Source of the DNA: Symsagittifera roscoffensis
Lineage: Eukaryota > Xenacoelomorpha > Acoela > Convolutidae
Length of the DNA: 64,000 bases
Assembly: GCF_963678635.1 (NCBI RefSeq)
Contig: NC_087065.1
Coordinates: forward strand, 14,948,019 to 15,012,018
Direction of reading: 5' to 3'
This document shows positions 29,559 through 39,750 of the stretch, one piece after another; the first letter of the stretch is position 1; each line of letters starts with the position of its first letter. Under the pieces are notes generated by a model. The model was given only the letters and a program-made list of their open reading frames with translations, had not been told where the DNA came from and did not search any database. Made by a program: the position numbers and the translations under genes.

Positions 29559-31328
29559 TCACTTGTTTCCTTCCTTGTTTTGATTGATGAAATCAATCAT
29601 TACGCCCCCCATCTTGGTGACCGCCGTTCTTTTGCGCCCGCTTTTTCTAGACGTCGTGGATGATGTCTCGTCCTGACTCGCCCCCTGGCTGCTGTATGAG
29701 ACCAGCTTTGCTTTCTTTGATGAGGCTCCTTTTTTCCTACTGGCGGTGATCGGCTTCGACTGGTCCCCTGGATTGGACATTCCTTGCTCCCTTGGATTTT
29801 GATTATCCAACTCGCCGCCTTGTGCCGGAATGGTGTCCTGGTCAGTTCCAACCTGGGCCTCTGGTAGTGTTTCTGCTGAGCGTTCTATAGGTGCTTCAGG
29901 GGTGGTAGTTAAAGGCTGTTTGGCTCGTTTTACCGAGATAATCGGTAAGTCCTCGCTGTCTTCTGATTCGGAGTCGGTATCTTCGAAACGGCGCCCGGTC
30001 CTTTCACGTTTCTTTTTCGCAATTCGCTGTGCTAAGCGTTCCTTTACTTCGCGCGGAGTCGGCGGTGGTAATGCTGTTTGAATGGCTCGCTGCTTCACTT
30101 CGCTCGATGGTACCAGTAATACCGATTTGGCTGCAATTTTAGACTTCTTTGGTATGGGCTTCGTGGCCACTCCCGATTTCCTAGGCACAACCCCATTGTC
30201 TAATGTTAGTGTATGTGTACTCTCAGATTTAATTTTAGAATGAATTTGTCTATACCTTTTTAGGTTTTTGTTTCCAGTTCGCTGAAACAACAATCCGGAT
30301 GGTCCCGGTTGTCCATTGGGGTTCGCACTTCTGAGTATCGACGGTTCGTCGTCTTGATTCGCAGATTGGTCCACTGTAAGGCGTCGTGCATGGGTCCTGT
30401 TTTTGATATCGTAGGCGAGGTCTGATCTTACACTCCAGTTTGTATCAGCTGGTTGGGGCATATCTTGCACATTAGGATCGGTGGCATCTAAACAAGCATT
30501 TTTTGTTTTTATAACCCGTGACCAATCCAGATTTTGCAGCGATGGTTTTCTAGTAAGATTCCGTAAAACTGTGTTTGCTTCTCTACCATGATGGGCTTCA
30601 AGGGGCGAAATTTTAAGTGTCGAGTTTTTTGAGAATCTGAGGGCACCAAGGGCCCGTTCGACCATTTTCTCCAAGGGTTCAGGATTCTTTTTGTGAGCAA
30701 AGGTAAGGATAGAGTTCTTAAGACTGCCAATGGTACGCTCGACGCACCCGGTTGCTCGATGGTCGTTTACTGGTGATTTAATGATTTCAATGCCCTCCCC
30801 ATTACAAAAAGCTTTAATCGCGTTTGACATGAAACTAGTTCCCTGATCAATGTGGATTTTCCGTGGCACCCCGTGGTTTGATATATAGCTCTTCAAGAAT
30901 TTCAATATTTTGTCTGATCGATTATTTCCACAGACCATTGCCGATGGCCAACGAGAGAACCGGTCGACCGCCACTAGCACATATTTTGGGGATTCGTTTA
31001 AGTAATTGATGGGGCCCCAAAAATCTAATTGGACTGATTCATTTGGTTCTTTTGGTTCCGGTACCGATCCCAGTTGATTTTTATTTATTAACGTCTTTAA
31101 GTTCTTACCAGCTGCAGTACATTCAGGGCACCCTTCGGCAATGGAAGCTTTTGAACGGTAGATGTAGGGATACCAGACATCTTTTGCGGCATCGAACATA
31201 TTTGATTTCCCGTGTTGGTACGCGTGGATTCGGTTATTAATTGCTGACTGAAGGTTAATTGGAATTACTAACTTATCATCCATCAAACTACGTTTTCCTT
31301 TCTGAGAAATCATTGACGAATTGGGCAT
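29559..31328 (-). CDS. Element 2 integrase and carboxy-terminal tail
   Basis: This open frame of 589 codons ends in TGA. It has a HHCC-type zinc site (HAYQH, then CPEC at residues 67-70) and the catalytic residues D102 (QLDFWG), D161 (HIDQGT) and E197 (CVERT), with D,D-35-E spacing. The carboxy-terminal 300 residues are Lys/Ser/Pro-rich and basic. The frame is separated from the upstream RNase H-linker segments by a frame change near 31,300, so the ATG at 31328 is not a natural start. All three catalytic residues are present. Confidence 0.85.
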   Translation of the reverse strand: MPNSSMISQKGKRSLMDDKLVIPINLQSAINNRIHAYQHGKSNMFDAAKDVWYPYIYRSKASIAEGCPECTAAGKNLKTLINKNQLGSVPEPKEPNESVQLDFWGPINYLNESPKYVLVAVDRFSRWPSAMVCGNNRSDKILKFLKSYISNHGVPRKIHIDQGTSFMSNAIKAFCNGEGIEIIKSPVNDHRATGCVERTIGSLKNSILTFAHKKNPEPLEKMVERALGALRFSKNSTLKISPLEAHHGREANTVLRNLTRKPSLQNLDWSRVIKTKNACLDATDPNVQDMPQPADTNWSVRSDLAYDIKNRTHARRLTVDQSANQDDEPSILRSANPNGQPGPSGLLFQRTGNKNLKRYRQIHSKIKSESTHTLTLDNGVVPRKSGVATKPIPKKSKIAAKSVLLVPSSEVKQRAIQTALPPPTPREVKERLAQRIAKKKRERTGRRFEDTDSESEDSEDLPIISVKRAKQPLTTTPEAPIERSAETLPEAQVGTDQDTIPAQGGELDNQNPREQGMSNPGDQSKPITASRKKGASSKKAKLVSYSSQGASQDETSSTTSRKSGRKRTAVTKMGGVMIDFINQNKEGNK

Positions 31329-31719
31329 AATAACGATTCATTTGAGTAACTTTTTCGTGAATTTCCGGATCTTGTGTAACAATGAGGTCGCGAATAGCGC
31401 TCAGTTGGGGGTCCGATACATAATTTGATTCTATGAATTTTAAGTTAAACAGGTCAGGTAATGAAGTAGCTTTGTTAACGATCTTACAATTTCGCGGAAT
31501 AATTGACATACATACAAGGTTTGGGTCCACTGGTGGTACTGTTTCTCCTTTGAATTCCGAGGGTAACGAGAGCGTTGTATTTGTGCGTATTGATCTTGTC
31601 TCTTTGGTAATGGCTTCTAGTGATACATTTGGGGGCAATTCTTCAATTTCGTCGCTACTACTATTCAGACTTGGATGTTGTTTAAGGAATTTCTGCCATT
31701 TGCGCATGCTGCGGTCCAT
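31288..31719 (-). pseudogene. Element 2 RNase H-integrase linker segment
   Basis: This 143-codon open segment lies in a frame different from both neighbours. It is Ser/Pro/Asn-rich at first and helical later, and ends in TAG. It overlaps the start of the integrase frame by 41 bp and the end of the RNase H frame by 55 bp. It is the linker of one polyprotein broken by two frameshifts. Confidence 0.6.
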
Positions 31720-32819
31720 AGTGATAATTGCTTTTGAAATTTGAGGGCTGGATTTAAGTAAATTTTTATTTTGAGAGTTGGATTTAGATAATTTTGAACA
31801 ACTGTGTGAATAATAGCCCTAACTAATCCAGTGCGTATATCGCGTAGCCGTCGGCTTAAACCACGTGTTTGAATCTGATTGGTTGGTTTCCGCTTACATA
31901 ATTTTCCGCCCTCTACCGAGTCATTTTGTGACGAAACTTCCAGTCTATTTATAGAATGCTTATTATCCGCTGTACAAATTGGTCCCTTGGATGTATTTGG
32001 TCCCTTGGATGTATTAAAGCCAAGCGTTGTGCGAATTAGGTTGATCTTTGCCACCGTAAACATATTATCATACGTACTTATTGTTGTTGCTTCCCTACTT
32101 GGATGACGTGATAAGTAGTCCGCCAAACCAATTTTAGCCCCTGGTTTATGCTCAATTTGAAAATCAAAAGGAATTAGTCGATCTAACCAGCGCGTTAAGC
32201 GACTAAACATCGTTTTATTTTTCTTGTTATTACCGTTCAAAAGGGATATTAAGGCTTTATGATCGGTAACGATCAAAAAACTTCGGCCCAGTATGTAATT
32301 TCTAAAGTATTCAGCCCCCCACACAACTGCCAACATTTCCAATACGTTTGTTGAGTATTTCGTTTCCGCTTCGTTAAGATATCGCGACGCAAACGAGATT
32401 GGGCGCCATCCTTCTGGTCCTAACTGTTCCAACACCGCGCCGAGCCCGTTATGGCTTGCATCGCACACTATACGAATGTCTTTGTGGATATCAAAATCCC
32501 GTAATTCAACAATGTTAGAAACTTGTTTCTTAAGGTTTTCGAACGCGTTCTGGCATTCGGGTGTCCAAATGTATTCATTATTTTTGCTTAGTAGGGGTCG
32601 CAGCGGTGCCGATGATTCGGCCAATGCCGGCAGATACTTGTGCAAACTATGAATTGACCCCATAAACGATTTTAATTGTGACAAAGTCCGTGGCGGCGTT
32701 AGAGCTTCTATTGGTTCTGTTTTTCTAACCAATAGAGTAATTCCAGTCGAGGTTATTTTATGGCCTGGCCATTTGCATTCTCGTTGGGCGAATTTAAATT
32801 TTGTCAATTTTAGGGACAT
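31665..32819 (-). pseudogene. Element 2 RT connection and RNase H
   Basis: This 384-codon open segment begins just after the RT core, in a different frame. It carries RNase H motifs in order: VCDASHNGLG, LEMLAVVW, VTDHKAL and LADYLSRH, which supply the usual acidic residues. The last 100 residues are basic and probably include out-of-frame sequence before the TGA. Confidence 0.8.
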
Positions 32820-33264
32820 ATTTTCACGATCCAGTTTCTTTAAAATTTTCTCTGGTTACGACCAAAATATCATCGATGAACGCATGCGCTTGCGGGTATT
32901 CAGCGAGTATACAATCCATTGCGCGCTGGAATTCCGCGGGCATTGTAGTGAGACCATAGAATCCGGTCTTGAACCGGTATGTACCCGTTGAGCGGCCTCC
33001 AATAAGAGAAAAATTGCACTGTATGCTCGTCTCAGCGTTTAGTGGCAGTTGGCCATAAGCATATGTTAAATCATTGTTGTGAAATATATGTCTCCCTGTT
33101 TTTTTTCGCTAATCGTTTGTCCAACCGTGTCCATTAGTTCCTCGATATTCGGCATTTGGTATTTATTCTTTAGTTTATTTGTTTATTTAGTTCCCTCGAC
33201 TCGAGTGCCAGTTACTGTTTATTTATTTGTTTATTTAGTTCCCTCGACTCGAGTGCCAGTTACA
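32820..33264 (-). pseudogene. Element 2 RT core, disrupted
   Basis: Motifs for the palm domain are readable in pieces on the minus strand: a TTM/LTYAYGQ motif A region, FYGLTTMPAEF, and AFIDDILVV as motif C. A missing nucleotide in motif A (near 33,085), a frame change near 32,840, and a 48-bp duplication at 33,177-33,263 break the frame. The copy cannot encode an active RT. Confidence 0.8.
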
Positions 33265-34437
33265 ATCTTTTTTTACTGTTATTACTATTGGGGACACAAA
33301 ATATTTGTCCGAGCATTCGGATAATTTTTCAATATGACCCTGTTTCAGTAATTTGTCAATTTCTGCATCCACTTTCTCTTGCAACGAAATCGGGACTCGA
33401 CGCCCCTTCTGTTGAACTGGAGTGAGGTTTTCAAAAAATTCGGCTTGTACCTTGTAGTTACTTATTTTCCCTACCCTGTTAAGAAGGTTTGAAAACTGCT
33501 TACTGAAATATGTTTGCCATGAATCCAACTCCCCCTCCGGTTCCAGTGCGTCCTGGCTGCCTTCTTCAATGGACATTATGTGGTCCCCTGGTGATTGTTG
33601 CACCAACTGGAGTCCTAGTTGGGGCATCAGATCTCTTCCAATTATTGATGGTCGGTTCCCTCCGATTACTTTTATCCTTGCATGGATCTTCCAGACGTTT
33701 GATTGTATTGTTACTGCCATTGTTCCAATCATCTGTAGTGGATTGTTCCCATAATCCCGAAAAGCATTGTCCTCCTCCGTAAGATTGTCCAGTTTTACTC
33801 CTGATGTTCCCAAAGTTTTCCGCAATTCTCCGATGGTGAAAATTGAAATTGGGGACCCGCTATCGATCCACACTCGAGTGGGTTTCCCATTGACTTTGAT
33901 CGGCAATTGTGCCCCAGCAACTTTCAATTCTGTGACTCTTTTTCGTTTTATGGCCATAACCATATAGTCCCCGTCGGAGCTGCTTGAGTCCCACGAGTGC
34001 ACCACTAGATTCTTATTAACCCATCCAATGGAACTTGCATGTTGTGATGCTTCTTCGTCCGCCGAATTTTCTAGGTGATGATCGTCGCCATTCTCCCGTA
34101 TCATTCCTACGGCTCCCTGTCCCCGCTGGTTTCCAAGTTTTCCCCTGCAAGTTCGTTTGAAGTGGCCAATTTTGTGGCAAAAATTGCATGCAACCCCCTT
34201 TGCTGGGCATCTGTCCAAGTGTTCCCTGGTGAAATTTTGTTGATCGCAGTTATAACATTTGTTGTTTTTGGGTAGATTTCTGCCTCGATATGATCCTCGC
34301 CCTTGGTAAGAGCCCCGGCCCCTTGCACGATTGTTCCGATAACCTCCACGGATTATTCCGACTGGTTCCGATTTTATCTGGATTCCTCCGCCTCCTGATG
34401 ATGATCCTGGGGCCCCCACTGGTCCCGTGGCAACATA
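33235..34437 (-). CDS. Element 2 nucleocapsid, protease and RT start
   Basis: This open segment continues gag in the same frame after a TAA at 34438-34440. It has no ATG (the start-like codon at 34419 is GTG). It contains a Gly/Arg-rich stretch, two zinc knuckles (the first, CYNCDQQNFTREHLDRC, with irregular spacing; the second CNFCHKIGHFKRTC), an aspartic protease with the active site as IDSGSP, and the beginning of RT up to SPIVITV. It ends in TAA inside the duplicated insertion at 33.2 kb. Confidence 0.8.
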   Translation of the reverse strand, partial: YVATGPVGAPGSSSGGGGIQIKSEPVGIIRGGYRNNRARGRGSYQGRGSYRGRNLPKNNKCYNCDQQNFTREHLDRCPAKGVACNFCHKIGHFKRTCRGKLGNQRGQGAVGMIRENGDDHHLENSADEEASQHASSIGWVNKNLVVHSWDSSSSDGDYMVMAIKRKRVTELKVAGAQLPIKVNGKPTRVWIDSGSPISIFTIGELRKTLGTSGVKLDNLTEEDNAFRDYGNNPLQMIGTMAVTIQSNVWKIHARIKVIGGNRPSIIGRDLMPQLGLQLVQQSPGDHIMSIEEGSQDALEPEGELDSWQTYFSKQFSNLLNRVGKISNYKVQAEFFENLTPVQQKGRRVPISLQEKVDAEIDKLLKQGHIEKLSECSDKYFVSPIVITVKKDCNWHSSRGN

Positions 34438-35082
34438 TTATGATGCATACTTGTTACCCCTCTCGTACGAGAGAGCTATCCGGTACACTTCCTCAGGTGT
34501 TTTTGTCGACCTGCATAGTTCCTTTTGTGCATCCCGATTATTCATGTTAACAATGAATACGTCTCTTAGTATTCGGTCTTCTAGTGCTCCAAAATTGCAC
34601 CTCGCTGCCAATCCGCTGAGTACGGAATGGAAGTGTTCCAAGCTTTCATTGATAAATTGCTTACGAGAAAGGAGTTGGTATGTTTCATATGTTTCATTTC
34701 TCTCTTTCTTAAATTCCGTTTCCAGCGCGTCTATCATCCGTGGGTAACGAATCGTCTGGAGATCCAGGTGTGGTCGTCTTTTGTGCAGTTCATCCTGCCC
34801 TTTTTTCCCCAGACACAAATACAGGTTCGAAATCAACACCTGTTCTGATACCCGCCGATTTTTTCCGTCTACTTCCTCGGGCAAGTCAGTAATTTGGGCC
34901 TCTGTGAGTGTCGCGGCGAAGTAAAAGTTCATCGGGTTTAGTGAGTGCTTTGCGACCATTCCCCATTGGAATCTGTTGATCCAGAATTCCCAAAACATTG
35001 GCGGTTCCGTGCATTTTGCTGGCCAAAAGCCCGTGATGCCCAGTGGATTCTTTCCCCCACCAGATCCTGCTGGCTGCGCCAT
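34438..35082 (-). CDS. gag: Element 2 Gag capsid segment
   Basis: The ATG at 35082 opens a 214-codon frame ending in TAA. It starts with a short Gly-rich segment and then has a capsid-like helical protein (FWEFWINRFQW near residue 30, and a carboxy-terminal region with RCNFGALEDRILRDVF). The frame continues after the TAA directly into the nucleocapsid, so TAA may replace a Gln codon. It lies 215 bp from the 5' LTR, a typical leader length. Confidence 0.8.
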   Translation of the reverse strand: MAQPAGSGGGKNPLGITGFWPAKCTEPPMFWEFWINRFQWGMVAKHSLNPMNFYFAATLTEAQITDLPEEVDGKNRRVSEQVLISNLYLCLGKKGQDELHKRRPHLDLQTIRYPRMIDALETEFKKERNETYETYQLLSRKQFINESLEHFHSVLSGLAARCNFGALEDRILRDVFIVNMNNRDAQKELCRSTKTPEEVYRIALSYERGNKYAS

Positions 35083-35297
35083 ATCAAGGAGGTAAAACTG
35101 TCGTTGTCCAATTGTTAATTCCGATATAAGAGAGTGTCAACTTAATCTCACAAAGTTAGCATAAAGAGTGGTTAGAAACAGTATGCAAGGGTGACAGCCT
35201 GTTCCAAGGACAAACACCTGCTAATCAATTAGTCTAGCACCAAGAGTGAATATTTGATTGACAGCTTCCAAAATGAACTCAATTACTCTATACAACA

Positions 35298-35958
35298 AAC
35301 GGGAAGCTGATTATTTGGAAATGCAGGAAAAGTAGATAAAGTTTGAATTAACACCGTAATCTTATAGGATTGCAGCTGCGGGCATTATAGGACTCATAGT
35401 TGCTGTTGTTATTGAGTTTTTTAATGCAATGACCTCTGTTTCAGAAAAAGAAACGATGTTTCATAACAAAGCAATAAAAATTTAAAAAGATTTTAGAAGG
35501 CCAAATTTGTCCTTCTTTGTACTTATTTTTGTACGAACACAATTTTAATTTTTTTTGTAATTCTTCAAATGAACTCATTTCTGTTTTAATTTTTGTTCAA
35601 TTCCAAAAAGCATTCATTTTTTTCTGATATAATTGAACGATTCATTCAAATTTCTCAATTTTTCTTTAATTGTCGTGATATTTTTTGGGTCAAGAATGGT
35701 TTCTTTCTTTATCATTTGTTTCTTTTTATATAATCTTTTTCTATCAAGCTACAGTCAATAAAACAAGATCAAAGAAAAACCGACTGTTTTCTATCATTGG
35801 CCATTTTTTGCGTAAAAACATGCCATAATTCGTATGACACCGGATATAATTAGTGAAGCCGTGCTGTAGGAGTTTGTGCCAATCAAAAAAATTGCTTTTT
35901 TATGAAAAGAAAAAGATATCAGCAAGTTTTAATTGAAACCAAATCTAAAAGAAAAAAA
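35298..35958 (-). repeat. 5' LTR of element 2, shortened
   Basis: This is a direct repeat of 28780-29432 with few differences, including a 10-bp insertion near 35,785. The part equivalent to 29433-29515 (the U3 end) is absent, and unrelated sequence follows at 35,959. A deletion or recombination therefore removed the outer end of this LTR, and with it the target duplication. Confidence 0.8.
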
Positions 35959-38394
35959 CCTGAGTTTGGTTGTACACTCATGATGTGCGTTTGTATGTCG
36001 ATTCCGCAAACTGTTCCTGATTTCGCACATTTTGTTGCGTTTTTCGCAAATTTCTGCAGCGATTTTGAGCAAAATCGAAATTTTTCTTTGCAAGTGTTTA
36101 GAATTAAATACTATAGAATCAAACTGTTCCTGATTTCTATAGATTCAAACTTTTCCTGAATTAAATACTATAGATTCCGCAAACTGTTCCTGATTTCGCA
36201 CATTTTGTTGCGTTTTTCGCAAATTTCTGCAGCGATTTTGAGCAAAATCGAAATTTTTCTTTGCAAGAGATAATTGATTCTATAGTATTTATTTCTAAAA
36301 TTTTAGTCCATGTTTTACATGTAGACATGTCAGAATGAAAAAAACAATTATAACAGTTATAAACAAAAAAACCAAAAACATCAGAATTTTCTAGCAAAAT
36401 GTTATTCAAGGTTACGTAGTTTTTAAATGTAATTACAGTTTTGTAGTTTTGATTGCTCAGAATTTCTTAACGCGTTTTCCAGAGGAAAATGACGCTCCCT
36501 TTGTTCTTCTTTTGTTCTTTACTTTCCTCTATTCGTTCCGAGAAAACATTAACACGTTTAAAGACTTGTCTCTGGAATCCAGGGTTATACAGAAACAAAG
36601 CTGTGCGTCTATCCAGTGCACAGTTTGGCCTCGTAATGTGCATGCTAATTTTTGGGAAAAAAAGAGAGAATCATAAAAAACTTTTACTATAAATAAATAG
36701 TTTTTTAGTGCGTTTTCTATTATTATATTCTTGTATATTGTTACAAATCGTAAGATAAAAAAATAAACGTGGTATGATAATGAGTGTAAATTAGATACTG
36801 AGCAGAAATTAGATAAGTAATAAGCCTCTTCTGATCAGAGTTTTATAGCAAAATGTTATTCAAGGTTACGTAGTTTTTAAATGTAATTAAAGTTTTATAG
36901 TTTTGATTGCTCAGAATTTCTTAAGGCGTTTTCTAGGCGTGTTTTAATTTTTTCTGATCCTTGATTGTTTAGTAAATATTGTAACAACTTTTACTACTGA
37001 TGACGAACAAAATGTGGAAAGTTTTGATTTGACATTTTAAGTTTTTTGATCAGTGTTTCTTCAATTGGTAAAGAAAAATTATTCGTCAAGATTCAAAACG
37101 AAATAAACACCAAAGTCTTAAACTAAATTAAATTTTGAAATAAGAGTTTTTAAGAAAGCAAAACTAATAATCAAATGAGCTCAAAAGATTTTATTTTTTT
37201 TCCAGGTATTTTTTCCTTAGGCTGCCACACGTTTATCTGCATTACGAGGCCAAACTTTGCATTTTGTGCATTGTAAGCGGATTCCGCAATAAGGCTGCTC
37301 CCTTTGTTCTTCTTTCGTTCTTTACTTTCCTCTGATCGTTCCGAGAAAAATTGTACACGTTTAAAGACTTGTCTCTGGAATCCAGGAACATACAGACACA
37401 AAATTGTGCGCCTATCCAGTGCACCGTTTGGACTCGTAATGTGCATGGTAATTGTTGGGAAAAAGGAGGGAATCATAAAAAAATAAATTCACCATAAATG
37501 TATAGTTTACTAGTGCGTTTTTTAACATTATATTCTTGTATATTTTTACAAATTGTAAGAGAAAAAAATAAACGTTGGTATGATAATGAGCGTAAATTAG
37601 AGACTGAACAGAAGTTAGATAAGTAATAAGCCTCTTCTGATTAGAAATGGCCTAGATTTAGAAAATTTCTGACCGGAAATTGGATTAGAAATTTTAAAAA
37701 ATCATAGAAAATCCATGCTTTATTCAAAAATTTTGCAGAGAACTTTCTGATCAGAGTTTGAGGTCGGAAATTAAGTATTTTTTGACAGAATTAAAAAATT
37801 TTTTAGGTACGGAATCGCAAATTGTAGCAGTGTAGTTTTTAAGCCCAGGCAGCAAAATATTTCACGTGTTTTCTTGAATATGTTCAGAGGTTGTCCGATA
37901 GATATACTTAACGACATTATCAAGGCGTTCCACGTGCAGGCCCCGCGACAGGTATTACTTGCTTTGTTTTATTTCAATCTAATTGAAGGCGCTTCAAGTA
38001 TTTACAAGGTTTCAGTTAGAAGGGATTGATTGGAACCGCATCTCAAATTTAATTTTTCGCTAAGCCAGTGTAGTTGCTACGGCCAGTGAACAGCTTGTTT
38101 AGTAATAACAGGTCGGCAATTTGATTATTATATGAAATGGGAAATAAGTTCAAGAGTGTCAGTTGGTTCTCATAGCCAGTCGTGTCAGAATTTTAATTTG
38201 TTTTTCTTTATTGGAATCATTTTGAGGCAAAGCTATATTACTTTGAGAAGATTCTTTTTTTCATGGCGTAATTTGATACTTTACCGAACTCAGTAAAAAG
38301 AGAAAAAAATCGCCTATTTTATAATTATAATCGTACTTTTAGCAAAAATACAATTAATTAAAAGCGCCAATTTTAGATGCGTAAACGAGCTTAA
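35959..38394. repeat. Non-coding region of local direct duplications
   Basis: No gene. A 95-bp segment (36000-36094) is repeated at 36173-36267, apparently without a difference. About 89 bp at 36392-36480 recur at 36846-36934. About 340 bp at 36494-36834 recur at 37297-37640 with moderate divergence. The sequence AAATACTATAGAATCAA near 36105 is inverted near 36273. Open frames here cross repeat borders and are not supported. Confidence 0.8.
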
Positions 38395-38402
38395 TCCATT
38401 AT

Positions 38403-38837
38403 CAGGGGCGGATTTAGGGGGGGGGGGGGGGCGGACGCCCCCCCTCAGGGATTCGACCCCCTGCCGACCCAAAGGGTCCCCACTTTGATACTTTTTAAGA
38501 AATCCATTTTTGGCCAACCGACCCTAAAAATTTTCTAAAGGCGCCTTTGGCGCCAATATATACTAATTTTGAGGGGGGAGCGCGTGCCGAAAAAACGCAA
38601 TTTTTCGGTCAAAATTTTCCAAAAAGTGCCTAAAAACGCCTTTTTTGACCTGTTTTTTCAAAATTTTGCCTGCGGCCCAAAAAATTTGGCCAAAATAGGG
38701 ACAAAACCGTGTGGGAGAGCTCGAAAAATCAATTTGGTCGACCTAAAAAAAAAAAAAAAAGGTCGTCAAAATTTTCGAAATTTTTTTGAAAATTGAAAAT
38801 CCGCCCCCCCCTCGAGAAAATCCTAGATCCGCCCCTG
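38403..38837. mobile_element. MITE (hAT-like) with 8-bp target duplication
   Basis: This 435-bp element has terminal inverted repeats CAGGGGCGGAT(T/C)TAGG and is flanked on both sides by TCCATTAT (38395-38402 and 38838-38845). An 8-bp duplication and a CAGGGGCGG end are typical of hAT-type elements. It has long G- and C-runs near the ends and no transposase. Confidence 0.9.
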
Positions 38838-38845
38838 TCCATTAT

Positions 38846-39750
38846 AATGATAAGCTTTTTGGTGACTTTTTATTAAATTATCAAATATCAAATCTCTTAT
38901 AACTTTTTATAATCTATTAGATTAGATTATGATAACTTTTTCTATTAAAATATTATCTCAAAAAAAAATTAATTATAATGAATAATGATTTAGCTATTCT
39001 GCATGAAAACACAATGAAAATAAAATTTAATTCAAGTTTAAGCTATAAGAACGAAATTACAATTTCTTTTAATTCGGTAACAAACTGAAAAGCAATCAAA
39101 ACAAAAAATAGAAAAACGAAATGAAGCGATGAGGTTTGTTAAATAACCGACTGAAAAGCACACAAAACAAAACAAAAATAAAACAGAATGAAGCGATGAC
39201 GTTTGTTGAATAATAATTTATTAAAATCCATTTTAATGGACTACAATTCAATAAAAACTGAAAAAAAAACACTTCAAATAATAATCGATTGTCATCGATT
39301 AGAATGATTTTTGTTTCAAAAAATAGTAGTATTATAATCCATTTGTAATCAATTAAAATCAATTATTTTTGAAATTTATGGAGACTGACAACAAAAATCC
39401 ATTATAATCTATTATTTTCTATTTTTACTGAGTGCGGGAAGGATCTTGGTCCTATTTCAAAGTGTGCAGATGTTTGTGATTTTTGCAAGCATTAAGGAAG
39501 CACCCTGTAGAAATGTCATGTGTTAATGGACTCCTCAGAGCATGAGGTGATACACTTTTGTCTATAACTGTTGACGCGACCAGACTTTTGTGCAATAAAC
39601 GATATTAAACCGTGTTTTTTTTTAGAAAGACTGACAAGCGTTTCAAAATCTTTCTGGAATTTTTAGATGACTTTGGGGGCTTGTCAGGTTGTTTTTTGGC
39701 CTCCCAGCACTTTTTTTTGTAATTGCAAATCAGTTGCTGAATTTTAAGAA
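38846..39750. other. Non-coding AT-rich DNA with ATAATCCATT-like motifs
   Basis: No gene. A segment of about 68 bp is tandemly duplicated at 39,077-39,212. Several copies of an AATCCATT(A/T)TAATGG-like motif occur here and again near 55,310 and 56,160. Confidence 0.5.

Larger units (their letters stand above)
28780..35958 (-). mobile_element. Second Ty3/gypsy-type LTR retroelement (element 2), frameshifted
   Basis: Two direct LTR copies (28780-29432, extended to about 29515, and 35298-35958) flank gag, protease, RT, RNase H and integrase on the minus strand. The family differs from element 1 in the capsid, a FIDD RT motif and a CVERT integrase motif. A TAA between capsid and nucleocapsid, a 48-bp duplication and frameshifts in RT, and frame changes before and after the RNase H-integrase linker make this copy inactive. 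No target duplication is visible. Confidence 0.9.
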
